DNA of 64,000 bases from Sphingomonas sp. LC-1 (GTDB lineage: Bacteria > Pseudomonadota > Alphaproteobacteria > Sphingomonadales > Sphingomonadaceae), in assembly GCF_025371035.1 (NCBI RefSeq), contig NZ_JANZXB010000002.1, forward strand, positions 372,001-436,000, given 5' to 3'. Shown in pieces: positions 50,297-61,642 of the stretch. The notes under the pieces were generated by a model that saw nothing but the letters and a program-made list of their open reading frames with translations, was not told where the DNA came from and did not search any database. How positions within the stretch are numbered: position 1 is the first letter of the stretch; each line of letters starts with the position of its first letter. Both the position numbers and the translations under genes were made by a program.

Positions 50297-53200
50297 ATGA
50301 CGGAACAGGGTTTTTTTCCTAAGGCCATGCTGCGCCGCAGTGCCGCATTGCAGGCTTTGGCCATGCTGGGAGCCAGCGTAGGGGCTATCGCGATCTCCGC
50401 TCCGGCGGTCGCGCAGGATTTCACTCAGGTCAACGCGACCGGTAAGGTGCAGGGCACGGACGGTAAGGCGATCGCGGGGGCATCGGTTACGGTAACGTCC
50501 AACGCGCAGGGCTTCTCGCGCACGGTTCAGACCGATAACGAGGGTAACTACCGCGTCTCGGCGCTGCCGATCGGTGTTTATACCTTCACCGTTGCGGCGC
50601 CGGGCTATGACAGCTTCACGGACGGTTCGGTCAACTTGAACCAGTCATCGGCGGCGAACCAGTTTACGTTGCTTCCGGTCGGTGCGTCGGCGGGCGGCGA
50701 CATCGTCGTCACGGCAGGGCGTATTCAGATCGCCGACTTCGACCGCAACACGGTCGGCGCCGTGGTGCAAGTCGCGGATCTGGCGGCGCGCGTTCCCGTC
50801 AGCCGCGATCTGACCTCGGTCGTTCTGCTGGCGCCGGGCACGGCCGCCGGTGATTCGGCCTTCGGCAACCTACCCGCCGTCGCAGGCTCGTCGGTTTCAG
50901 AAAACGCCTTCTTTGTCAATGGCCTGAACATCACGAACCAGCGCACCGGCCTGGGTTCGGCGGGTGTGCCGTTCGAATTCTACAACACCGTCGAAACCAA
51001 GATCGGCTCGATCCCGGCGGAATATGGTCGCTTCACGGGTGCGTTCATCAACGCCACCACCAAGTCGGGCGGCAACGAGTTCCATGGCGGCGTGCTGGTC
51101 AACATGGAACTCGACGCGTTGCGTGAAAATGCTCCGAACACGCTTTATGCGTGGAACCGGGATGACGTTCGCGAGAACAAGCAAGCGATTTTCAGCCTGT
51201 CGGGTCCGATCATCAAGGATCACCTGTTCTTCTACGGCTTCTATCAGTCGAACAACTATAAGTCGGAAGACACGGGCCTCGCCGCCAACGCCAACTCCTC
51301 GATCGAAATCCGTAACGACCAAGGCGTCCTGACCGGCCGTCAGGCTGTTCCGCCGTTCAGCACCGGCGCCTTCCGCGACGTCTATCGCGTGAGCTCACCC
51401 TCGTTTGGCGGCAAGATCGACGCGGTGATCGTCGATGGGCAGCGGCTGGAGTTCACCTATTTCAACACCAAGGACCGCAGCACGACCACGCAGTATAGCG
51501 TCGTCGATGCGCAGGGTGGCGGCTATGATAGCCGCGTCGATCCGGCGGGTCCGCGCACCGGCCCCTATGCTGGTCAGTCGGTTTATCTCGGCGGCGGCGA
51601 AAGCTATGTTGGTCGCTACACAGGCCAGTTTACGAAGTGGCTGACGCTGTCGGGCGCCTATGGTAAGACCAAGAGCCGTGGCATCGGCCTGCCCTTCGAT
51701 ACCGTGAACCCCGGCGTCAGCGATCAGAGCGGCTTGTTTACCCCCGTCCTGATCGGCAATCCGTCGGTCACGATCAGCACCAACAGCGACGAGCGCGAAT
51801 TCTATCGCGCTGACGTGGACCTGTATTTCAAGCTGGCCGGTGAGCATCACGTTCGCGGCGGCTATGATCGTGAAAACCTGACGTCGGTGGCGCAGACGGA
51901 TTACACGGGCAACGTCTTCTGGACCTATTATAATTCCGGTCCGTCGGGCGACGCTCGCGTTTCCACCCCGAACACGCTGTATGTTGGCGGCCGTACCTAC
52001 GTCACCGGCGGTACGTTCAAATCGCGCAACGAAGCATTCTACATCCAGGATGCTTGGTCGGCGTTCGACAACCGCCTGAGCATCCAGGCGGGCGTGCGTA
52101 ACGATCGTTTCACGAACGACAACGTGAGCGGCGTGACCTATTACAAGTCGGGGAACCAGTGGGCGCCCCGCGTCAGCGTCGCCATCGACCCGATCGGTGA
52201 TCAGCGCACGAAGCTGTATGGCTTCTTCGGTCGCTACTATTTGCCGGTGCCGACCAACACCAACATCCGTCTGGCGGGTGCGGAACTCGACTATACGGCT
52301 TTCTACCGCGTCACCGGGGTGGGGGCTAACAATGTTCCGATTCTGGGATCGCCCGCCAATTTCAGTGGCGGCGTTCCTTGCCCCGGCCCCACGCCGGGGG
52401 CGACCGGCACGGCGAACAACTGCGAAGTCAATCAGGACGGTACCGCCGCCTCGACCGAGTCGACCGTGGCTCGCAATCTGAAGTCGCAGTCGATGGACGA
52501 GTTCATCGTCGGCTATGAACAACGTCTTGGCCAGCGGTGGAAGATTGGTGCCTTCGGTACCTATCGCAAACTAAACGAGTCGCTGGAAGACATCGCGATC
52601 GACGCCGCGGTGAACAACTATTGCGCGCGTAACAACTTGGATTGCACGCAGGCAGCACCGACGACGGCTAATCCGAATAACCGAGTGCCGATCTGGAATG
52701 CTTTCCACCAGTATGTGCTGGCCAATCCCGGTGCCGATTCAACCATCACCCTGGCCGATCCGGTAAACGGCGAAGCCACGGCGCGCACCGTCACTTTCAC
52801 GGCGGCCCAACTTGGCTATCCGCGGGCTCAGCGGCAGTACAAGGCCGTGACACTGTTGGTCGAGCGCGAGTTCGACGGCATCTGGAGCTTTGCCGCCAAC
52901 TATACTTATGCCAAAAACATTGGTAATATCGAAGGCGGTATTCGTTCGGACAATGGCCAGTCGGATTCCGGTCTGACGACCGCGTTCGACCAACCCGGCC
53001 TGACGATCGGTTCGTACGGCTATCTGCCGACCGACCGCCGTCACAACTTTAAGGCCTATGGTTCGTACCGGTTCTCCGACTGGTTCACCTTCGGCGCGAA
53101 CTTCAGCGCGACCTCGCAGCGTTACTTCGGCTGCATGGGCCGCGTTCCGAACCGCGTCGATTCGTTTGCCGGGCAATATGGTGCAGAGGGCCTGTTCTGC

Positions 53201-53527
53201 AATGTCGTGAACGGTCAGATCGTGACCAACCCGACGGCCGGTACCGGCAATCCCGCGCAGAGCACGCTGCAGCCGATCCAGCGCGGCAGTGTCTTCACCT
53301 CGGACTGGCTGACGCAGACCAACGTCACCTTCCAGTTCAAGGTGCCGGTCGACACGTTCGATGCCTTCTTCCGTTTCGACGTTTTCAACCTCTTTGCGGA
53401 AAAGGCGAAGATCGACTTCAACGAGCGCGGTACGCAGGGCAGCGGTGCGCCGCGTGGCGACTATCGTTACGTCACCCAGTATCAGGCGCCGCGTTATATC
53501 CGACTTCAGTTTGGTGTGAACTTCTGA
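50297..53527 (+). CDS. TonB-dependent receptor 3, Oar-like with carboxypeptidase-regulatory domain
   Basis: 1076 residues from the ATG after AAAGGGGG. A signal peptide (SAALQALAMLGASVGAIAIS, cut after APAVA) leads into a carboxypeptidase-D-regulatory-like beta-sandwich (residues about 46-128; VQGTDGKAIAGASVTVTSNA and DNEGNYRVSALPIGVYTFTV), then the box DIVVTAG (135-141) and an Oar/CarA-type plug (SVSENAFFVNGLNITNQRTG, EYGRFTGAFINATTKSGGNE). The barrel ends PRYIRLQFGVNF. This subtype often handles oligopeptides or unknown ligands. It has a strong terminator. Confidence 0.94.
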   Translation: MTEQGFFPKAMLRRSAALQALAMLGASVGAIAISAPAVAQDFTQVNATGKVQGTDGKAIAGASVTVTSNAQGFSRTVQTDNEGNYRVSALPIGVYTFTVAAPGYDSFTDGSVNLNQSSAANQFTLLPVGASAGGDIVVTAGRIQIADFDRNTVGAVVQVADLAARVPVSRDLTSVVLLAPGTAAGDSAFGNLPAVAGSSVSENAFFVNGLNITNQRTGLGSAGVPFEFYNTVETKIGSIPAEYGRFTGAFINATTKSGGNEFHGGVLVNMELDALRENAPNTLYAWNRDDVRENKQAIFSLSGPIIKDHLFFYGFYQSNNYKSEDTGLAANANSSIEIRNDQGVLTGRQAVPPFSTGAFRDVYRVSSPSFGGKIDAVIVDGQRLEFTYFNTKDRSTTTQYSVVDAQGGGYDSRVDPAGPRTGPYAGQSVYLGGGESYVGRYTGQFTKWLTLSGAYGKTKSRGIGLPFDTVNPGVSDQSGLFTPVLIGNPSVTISTNSDEREFYRADVDLYFKLAGEHHVRGGYDRENLTSVAQTDYTGNVFWTYYNSGPSGDARVSTPNTLYVGGRTYVTGGTFKSRNEAFYIQDAWSAFDNRLSIQAGVRNDRFTNDNVSGVTYYKSGNQWAPRVSVAIDPIGDQRTKLYGFFGRYYLPVPTNTNIRLAGAELDYTAFYRVTGVGANNVPILGSPANFSGGVPCPGPTPGATGTANNCEVNQDGTAASTESTVARNLKSQSMDEFIVGYEQRLGQRWKIGAFGTYRKLNESLEDIAIDAAVNNYCARNNLDCTQAAPTTANPNNRVPIWNAFHQYVLANPGADSTITLADPVNGEATARTVTFTAAQLGYPRAQRQYKAVTLLVEREFDGIWSFAANYTYAKNIGNIEGGIRSDNGQSDSGLTTAFDQPGLTIGSYGYLPTDRRHNFKAYGSYRFSDWFTFGANFSATSQRYFGCMGRVPNRVDSFAGQYGAEGLFCNVVNGQIVTNPTAGTGNPAQSTLQPIQRGSVFTSDWLTQTNVTFQFKVPVDTFDAFFRFDVFNLFAEKAKIDFNERGTQGSGAPRGDYRYVTQYQAPRYIRLQFGVNF

Positions 53528-53533
53528 CCCCAA

Positions 53534-53590
53534 GGTTCGCTTCGGCGAACCCGACTTGGGGCGGTTCCTTCGGGAACCGCCCCTTTTTTT
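53534..53590 (+). terminator. double-hairpin terminator of receptor 3
   Basis: A first hairpin GGTTCGC-TTCG-GCGAACC (53534-53551) and a second, perfect 11-bp stem GGGGCGGTTCC/GGAACCGCCCC (53558-53583) with a TTCG tetraloop and seven T residues. The CCAAG-hairpin-CTTGG pairing competes with the lower part of the second stem. Confidence 0.85.
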
Positions 53591-53593
53591 CGA

Positions 53594-56173
<2,580 letters not shown>

Positions 56174-56199
56174 CTGGGGTTCCTGTCGCTTTCCAGGTC

Positions 56200-56227
56200 A
56201 GATGGTGTTGCAATTTAGCAACACAAG
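56200..56227 (-). promoter_or_regulatory. sigma-32 (heat-shock) type promoter of clpB, with palindrome
   Basis: On the minus strand CTTGTG, 14 bases, then CACCATCT, compared with the consensus CTTGAA-N13-15-CCCCATNT: four of six and seven of eight positions match. It ends 27 bases before the clpB start. A perfect inverted repeat GTGTTGC-N6-GCAACAC (56205-56224) fills the spacer, so a repressor may act at the same site. Assigned by eye. Confidence 0.55.
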
Positions 56228-56383
56228 GGGTTGGCGGTATTTGTCTTGCGCTACATGGGATGGCCGTTTCGATTGCGAAAGGGTCGACGAAATTTCGACC
56301 TGATCGGTTTGCCTTACCGGGATTGCGGTCCACAGCCCGCCCGCTATGTTCGCTTCACAGATGAGTGGGGAGACTCAAGAGAA

Positions 56384-59224
56384 ATGCGTATCAAGTTTGT
56401 GGCGCTGACCGGCGCCGCCACCCTTGCGTTCGTCATGCCGACCCAGGCCGTGCTGGCCCAAGCGGCACCCGCCAAATCGGCCGCCACGGCAAAGGCCGCA
56501 CCCGTTTCGACGCTCGTGAAGGCGGTCGACATCCCCTATCAGAGCTTCACCCTGCAAAACGGCTTGCGCGTCGTGGTGCATACCGATCGCAAGGCGCCCG
56601 TGGTCGCGGTCAGCGTCTGGTACGATGTCGGATCGAAGCATGAGCCCAAGGGCAAGACCGGATTCGCGCATCTCTTCGAGCATCTGATGTTCAACGGATC
56701 GGAAAACGCGCCGGGCGATTTCTTCGCCCCGCTCAAGTCGGTGGGCGCGACCGATTACAACGGCACCACCTATTTCGACCGGACCAATTATTTCGAGACG
56801 GTGCCGACCGCCGCGCTCGACCGCGCGCTGTTCCTGGAATCGGATCGCATGGGCTATCTGCTCGGCGCGGTGACGCAAGGCGTGCTCGACGAGCAGCGCG
56901 GCGTCGTCCAGAATGAGAAGCGCCAGGGTGACAACCAGCCTTATGGCCTGACCCAATATAAGGTGCTGGAGGGGCTGTTCCCCGCCGGGCATCCCTATGC
57001 CCACAGCACCATCGGTTCGATGGCGGATCTGGATGCCGCGTCGCTCGACACGGTCAAGGACTGGTTCCGGCAGCATTACGGCCCGAACAATGCGGTGCTG
57101 GTACTGGCGGGCGACATCGATGTCGCGACTGCCAAGCCTTTGGTCGAGAAGTATTTCGGCGCGATCAAGCCGGGCCCCAAGAGCGTTCTGCCCACCGTCG
57201 CCATTCCGACGCTGCCCGCGCCCGTCAACGAGGAGATGAAGGACCGCGTCGCCGCCGTCATGATCAGCCGCAACTGGGCGGTGCCGGGGCTGAACGATCC
57301 CGAAAGCGCGCCGCTGGTCGTCGCCGCTTCGATCCTGGGCGGGCTCGCCTCGTCGCGGCTCGACAATATCCTGGTCAAGCAGGAGAAGCTGGCGGTGCAG
57401 GTCTCGACCAGCGACCGCGTCTTCTCGCAGGTCGGCATGTTCAACATGATGGCGATCGTCCGTCCCGGCGTCGACCCGGCGCTGGTCAACAAGCGGATGG
57501 GAGAGATCCTCGACGATTTCCTGAAGAACGGCCCGACCGCCGACGAGGTTCAGCGTGCGGTGACCCGCTATGTTTCGGGGCGTGTCCAGGGGCTGGAATC
57601 GGTCGGCGGCTTCGGCGGCAAGGCGGTGGCGCTGGCCGAGGGCGCGCTCTACTCGAACGATCCGGGCAAGTATAAGAAGCAGTTGATGGCGATCGCGGCG
57701 CAGACCCCGGCGACCGTGAAGGCGGCGGCGGACAAATGGCTGTCGCGTCCGGCCTATACGCTGACCGTCGTGCCGGGCGCACGCGACGCCTATGAAGAGG
57801 CCAAGGTGCCGCCGCGCGCCGACGTGCCCGCCGCCCCGGACCAGCCCGTCAAGGGCACGCGCGGGGCTCTGCCCGATGTCGGTCAGGTCAAGCCGCTGAG
57901 CTTCCCGACCGTCGAGCGCAGCCGCCTGGCGAACGGGATCGAGCTGATCTATGCGCAGCGCACCGCCGTGCCGGTGACCCAGATCGCCATGTCGTTCGAC
58001 GCCGGGATCGCGGCCGACGTGCCGGGCAAGCTGGGGACGCAGCGGATGGTGCAGTCGATGCTCGACGAGGGCACGACGCACCTGAACACCATCGCCATCG
58101 CGGAGGCGCAGGAACGGCTGGGCGCGTCGATCGGGTCGAGCGCGTCGAACGATCGCACCACCGTGGGCCTGGACGTGCCGAGCGCCAATCTGGTGCCCGC
58201 GCTCGATCTCTATGCCGACATCATTCGCAACCCGGCCTTCCCCGATGCCGAACTGGCGCGGGTCAAGGCGCAGACGCTGGCGGGGATCAAGCAGGAACTC
58301 ACCAGCCCGCAGGGGCTGGCGAGCCGCGTCCTGCCGCCGCTCGTCTATGGACCGACCAGCCCCTATGCCAAGGCGCAGGGGGCGGGCGATCCGCGTGCGG
58401 TGGCGGCGATGACCCGCGCCGACCTGATCGCGTTCCAGCAGGCCTGGCTGCGTCCCGACAAGGCGAAGATCTTCGTCACGTCCGACCGCCCGCTGGCCGA
58501 GGTGAAGGCCGCGCTCGACCGGGCGTTCGGCGACTGGCGCGGCACCGGCGCGGCGGGCGTGAAGAACTTCACCGCCGGACAGCCCTCGGCACCCAAGATC
58601 GTGCTGATCAACCGGCCCGACAGCCCACAGTCGATGATCCTGGCGGGCGCGCCGACGCCGTTGAAGGGGATCGACAATCTGTTGATCCAGAATACCGCCA
58701 ACGACGCGCTGGGCGGCAGCTTCCTCAGCCGGATCAACACCGACATCCGCGAGAACAAGCACTGGTCCTATGGCGTGCGGGGCGGCTTCCAGACCTCGGA
58801 ATTCGCGGCGCCTTATATCATGTCGGCCCCGGTTCAGGCGGACAAGACCGGCCCGTCGATCGACGCGCTGCGCACCGACGTGACCGAATTCCTGACCAGC
58901 AAACCGATGGACCAGGTGGAATTCGACCGCGCCATCACCGGCGCGATCCGCTCGCTGTCGGGCAATTTCGAGACGTCCGACGCGGTGCTGTCGGCGATGC
59001 AGGCCAACGACCTGTATCGTCGGCCCGATGACTATTACGCCACTATCACGCAGCGCTATCAGGCGATGACCCTGCCCGAGCTGAACAAGTCGATCCAGGC
59101 GGCGTTGAACCCCAAGGACTTTGTCTGGGTCGTGGTCGGCGACGCCAAGGCGGTGAAGCCCCAGCTCGATACGCTGGGCCTGCCCGTCGAGGTGGTCGAG
59201 GCGTCCGCGCTCGTCGGGCAATAA
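56384..59224 (+). CDS. M16-family (insulinase-type) zinc protease with two domains
   Basis: A periplasmic protease of 946 residues from the ATG at 56384. A signal peptide (KFVALTGAATLAFVMPTQAV, ending LAQA) precedes the first peptidase domain with the inverted zinc motif HLFEH at 96-100 (GFAHLFEHLMFNGSENAPG) and VLDEQRGVVQNEKRQGDNQP, which supplies the third ligand. The second half (VERSRLANGIELIYAQRTAV) is the related but zinc-less domain. The layout is that of bacterial pitrilysin-like enzymes that degrade small peptides. Divergent from clpB. Confidence 0.93.
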   Translation: MRIKFVALTGAATLAFVMPTQAVLAQAAPAKSAATAKAAPVSTLVKAVDIPYQSFTLQNGLRVVVHTDRKAPVVAVSVWYDVGSKHEPKGKTGFAHLFEHLMFNGSENAPGDFFAPLKSVGATDYNGTTYFDRTNYFETVPTAALDRALFLESDRMGYLLGAVTQGVLDEQRGVVQNEKRQGDNQPYGLTQYKVLEGLFPAGHPYAHSTIGSMADLDAASLDTVKDWFRQHYGPNNAVLVLAGDIDVATAKPLVEKYFGAIKPGPKSVLPTVAIPTLPAPVNEEMKDRVAAVMISRNWAVPGLNDPESAPLVVAASILGGLASSRLDNILVKQEKLAVQVSTSDRVFSQVGMFNMMAIVRPGVDPALVNKRMGEILDDFLKNGPTADEVQRAVTRYVSGRVQGLESVGGFGGKAVALAEGALYSNDPGKYKKQLMAIAAQTPATVKAAADKWLSRPAYTLTVVPGARDAYEEAKVPPRADVPAAPDQPVKGTRGALPDVGQVKPLSFPTVERSRLANGIELIYAQRTAVPVTQIAMSFDAGIAADVPGKLGTQRMVQSMLDEGTTHLNTIAIAEAQERLGASIGSSASNDRTTVGLDVPSANLVPALDLYADIIRNPAFPDAELARVKAQTLAGIKQELTSPQGLASRVLPPLVYGPTSPYAKAQGAGDPRAVAAMTRADLIAFQQAWLRPDKAKIFVTSDRPLAEVKAALDRAFGDWRGTGAAGVKNFTAGQPSAPKIVLINRPDSPQSMILAGAPTPLKGIDNLLIQNTANDALGGSFLSRINTDIRENKHWSYGVRGGFQTSEFAAPYIMSAPVQADKTGPSIDALRTDVTEFLTSKPMDQVEFDRAITGAIRSLSGNFETSDAVLSAMQANDLYRRPDDYYATITQRYQAMTLPELNKSIQAALNPKDFVWVVVGDAKAVKPQLDTLGLPVEVVEASALVGQ

Positions 59225-59250
59225 GTGCCGGATCATAAGGGAGAGTAGGA

Positions 59251-59550
59251 ATGGCCGAGATCGACGGCACCTGGAACTGCACCGTCAAGTCGCCGCTGGG
59301 CGATCAGGAAATGACCCTGACCGTCCGGACCGAGGGCGATCGTTTCACTGGCTCGGGCGGCGGCCAGATGGGGGCGATGGACATCGAGGGTGATGTGTCT
59401 GGCAACACGATCAGCTGGAAGATGTCGATCAGCTCGCCGATGCCGATGACGCTGGATTGCGAAGCGACCGCCGATGGCGACACGCTGACCGGATCGGTGG
59501 GCGCGGGCGCGTTCGGCAGCTTCCCGCTGTCGGGGACGCGGGCGGGCTGA
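59251..59550 (+). CDS. small beta-rich conserved hypothetical protein
   Basis: 99 residues, no signal peptide, predicted to be a small beta-barrel or lipocalin-like fold from its alternating pattern (DGTWNCTVKSPLGDQEMTLT, DRFTGSGGGQMGAMDIEGDV, SPMPMTLDCEATADGDTLTG). Function unknown. A very good ribosome site (AGGGAGAGTAGGA) precedes the ATG; it follows the M16 protease by 26 bases and probably shares its transcript. Confidence 0.75.
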   Translation: MAEIDGTWNCTVKSPLGDQEMTLTVRTEGDRFTGSGGGQMGAMDIEGDVSGNTISWKMSISSPMPMTLDCEATADGDTLTGSVGAGAFGSFPLSGTRAG

Positions 59551-59572
59551 GCCTGGCCGTCATGATTTGGGG

Positions 59573-59608
59573 AAGGGCGGTGCGTCGGGATGGACGCGCC
59601 GCCCTTTT
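59573..59608 (+). terminator. intrinsic terminator after the small beta-rich gene
   Basis: AAGGGCGG-T-GCGTC pairs with GACGC-G-CCGCCCTT (one mismatch) and is followed by a short T-run. It lies 23 bases after the stop codon. Confidence 0.75.
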
Positions 59609-59628
59609 CGTTGGGTGGGGCATGGGCG

Positions 59629-59705
59629 TCGACTTCGCTCAGCCTGACCAGGGTGAGGTATCCAACCCCATTCCCACCAGCCGTTCAGGCTGAGCGAAGT
59701 CGAAG
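59629..59705. repeat. REP-like palindromic element, copy 2
   Basis: The left arm TCGACTTCGCTCAGCCTGAC (59629-59648) and the right arm GTTCAGGCTGAGCGAAGTCG (59683-59702) are almost perfectly complementary, separated by a 34-base loop. The arm sequence is the same as in copy 1 at 24383-24453 apart from a few bases, so the two belong to one dispersed family. Confidence 0.7.
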
Positions 59706-59790
59706 CCCAAGGGAGCAACCCCACCACATAACCGGTTCAATTCCCGGCAAATCCCGTTACGCTGTCCCGATAACCAAAAAGGGGACAAGC

Positions 59791-61596
59791 ATGATCGACC
59801 GGCGATATTTCCTGGGAGGCACGGCGGCGCTGGCCGTGGCGGCGAACAGCGAGGCTGTCCTCGCCCAGACGACACAGCCGACCCGGTTGAATGCGCTGTT
59901 CGACACGCTGGTCCAGGAACAGCTTCGCCGCAGTCCGGAGGGGGCCACCAATCTCGGCCTCGACACCGGCACCAATGCCGATCTGCGCAGCAAGCTGTCC
60001 GACCAGTCGCCCGCCGGGATCGCGGCGGCCAAGGCGGCGACCAAGGCCGATCTGACCCGCCTTCAGGCGATCGATCCCGCCACGCTGTCGCCCGAGGAGC
60101 GGATCGATCTGGAATCGATCCTCTACACCCGCCGCTCGGCGGAGGCGGTGCAGGCGTTCGACTTTGGCGGTTATTCCTATGGCCCCAGCCCCTATGTCGT
60201 GTCGCAACTGTCGGGCGCCTATCAGTCGGTCCCCGACTTCCTCGATACCAAGCACAAGATCGCGACGGCGGGCGATGCCGACGCTTATCTGATGCGGCTT
60301 CGGGCTTTCGCGACCCAGATGGATGCGCAGACCGATCGGATGCGCCACGATGCGGGACAGGGCGTGGTGCCGCCCGACTTCATCCTCGACCTCGCGCTCG
60401 AACAGATGGGCAAGACCCGCCAGCCCGCCGACCAGGCGCTGGTCGTCCAGTCGCTCGCCCGCCGTGCCGCCGAGAAGGGGTTGGGGGACGGCTATGCGCA
60501 GGCCGCCGCCAAAATCCATGAGGCCGAAATCCTCCCCGCGCTCGACCGGCAGATCGCCTATGCCAAGTCCCTGCGCGCCAAGGCCACCCATGACGCGGGC
60601 GTGTGGAAGCTGCGCGAGGGGGCGGCCTATTATCCGGTCGCGCTGAAAGCCAATACGACGACCGGCTTCTCGCCCGACGAAGTCCACCGCTTCGGCCGCG
60701 ACCAGGCGGCGATGCTGTCCGCCCGGCTGGACGCGCTGCTCCGGAAACAGGGCTTTACCAAGGGGACGGTCGGCCAGCGCATGGCCGCGCTCTACAAGAA
60801 TCCCGACCAGCTTTATCCCAATACCGATGAGGGCAAGCGCGCCGCCATCGCCTATTGCAACGAACGGCTGGACGCGATCCGCACCCGCCTGCCGCAGGTG
60901 TTCGAGCGGCTGCCGCAATATGGCTTCGAGGTGCGTCGCGTTCCCGTACAGACCGAGGCGGGCGCGGCGGCGGCCTTCGCGCAATCGCCCGCGATCGATG
61001 GTTCGCGGCCGGGGCTGGTCTATTTCAACCTGAAGGACAGCGCCGACTGGCCCAAATTCTGTCTGGCGACGACCGTCTATCACGAAGGGCTGCCGGGGCA
61101 TCAGATGGAGGGCGGCCTTGCCCTGTCCAACACGCGCCTGCCGCTGATCCGCAAGATCAACGGCTTTTCGGGCTATGGCGAGGGCTGGGCGCTCTATGCC
61201 GAGCAATTGGCGGACGAGATCGGCATGTATGACGACGATCCGCTGGGGCAGCTGGGCTATCTGAAGTTCCTGCTGTTCCGCGCCAATCGCTGCGTGGTCG
61301 ATACCGGGCTTCACCATCTGCGCTGGACCCGCGAACAGGCGATCCGCCATTTCGTCGAGGCCGAGGGCGAGGCGGAGGGCTTCGCCACGCGCGAGGTGGA
61401 ACGCTATTGCGTCAATCCCGGGCAGGCGGCGAGCTACAAGCTTGGCCATTCGGTCTTCGTCGACATTCGCGACCTGGCGAAGAAGCAGAAGGGCGCGGCG
61501 TTCGATCTGAAGGCCTTCCACACCGCCGTGCTGCGCCATGGCCGCGTGCCGCTCGACGTGCTGCGCCGGATCGGGGAGGAGTGGGCCAGGGCTTGA
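59791..61596 (+). CDS. DUF885-family secreted peptidase-like protein
   Basis: 601 residues. The N terminus MIDRRYFLGGTAALAVAAN is a Tat-type twin-arginine signal (RRYFLGG). Family features: RLNALFDTLVQEQLRRSPEG, HDAGQGVVPPDFILDLALEQ, YFNLKDSADWPKFCLATTVY, and the metal-site motif HEGLPGHQ beginning at H431 (HExxxGH), then FSGYGEGWALYAEQLADEIG. The family is predicted to be zinc metallopeptidases of uncertain substrate. The TonB-like gene follows after 46 bases. Confidence 0.88.
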   Translation: MIDRRYFLGGTAALAVAANSEAVLAQTTQPTRLNALFDTLVQEQLRRSPEGATNLGLDTGTNADLRSKLSDQSPAGIAAAKAATKADLTRLQAIDPATLSPEERIDLESILYTRRSAEAVQAFDFGGYSYGPSPYVVSQLSGAYQSVPDFLDTKHKIATAGDADAYLMRLRAFATQMDAQTDRMRHDAGQGVVPPDFILDLALEQMGKTRQPADQALVVQSLARRAAEKGLGDGYAQAAAKIHEAEILPALDRQIAYAKSLRAKATHDAGVWKLREGAAYYPVALKANTTTGFSPDEVHRFGRDQAAMLSARLDALLRKQGFTKGTVGQRMAALYKNPDQLYPNTDEGKRAAIAYCNERLDAIRTRLPQVFERLPQYGFEVRRVPVQTEAGAAAAFAQSPAIDGSRPGLVYFNLKDSADWPKFCLATTVYHEGLPGHQMEGGLALSNTRLPLIRKINGFSGYGEGWALYAEQLADEIGMYDDDPLGQLGYLKFLLFRANRCVVDTGLHHLRWTREQAIRHFVEAEGEAEGFATREVERYCVNPGQAASYKLGHSVFVDIRDLAKKQKGAAFDLKAFHTAVLRHGRVPLDVLRRIGEEWARA

Positions 61597-61642
61597 CCGG
61601 CGCCGGTATCACGGTGATCCTCCCATCCGGGAGATTATCGCG

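Noticed and set aside
56375-59236. A 953-codon minus-strand frame over the M16 protease
   Set aside because: Antisense shadow; the opposite strand has a signal peptide, the HLFEH zinc site and the full family length.
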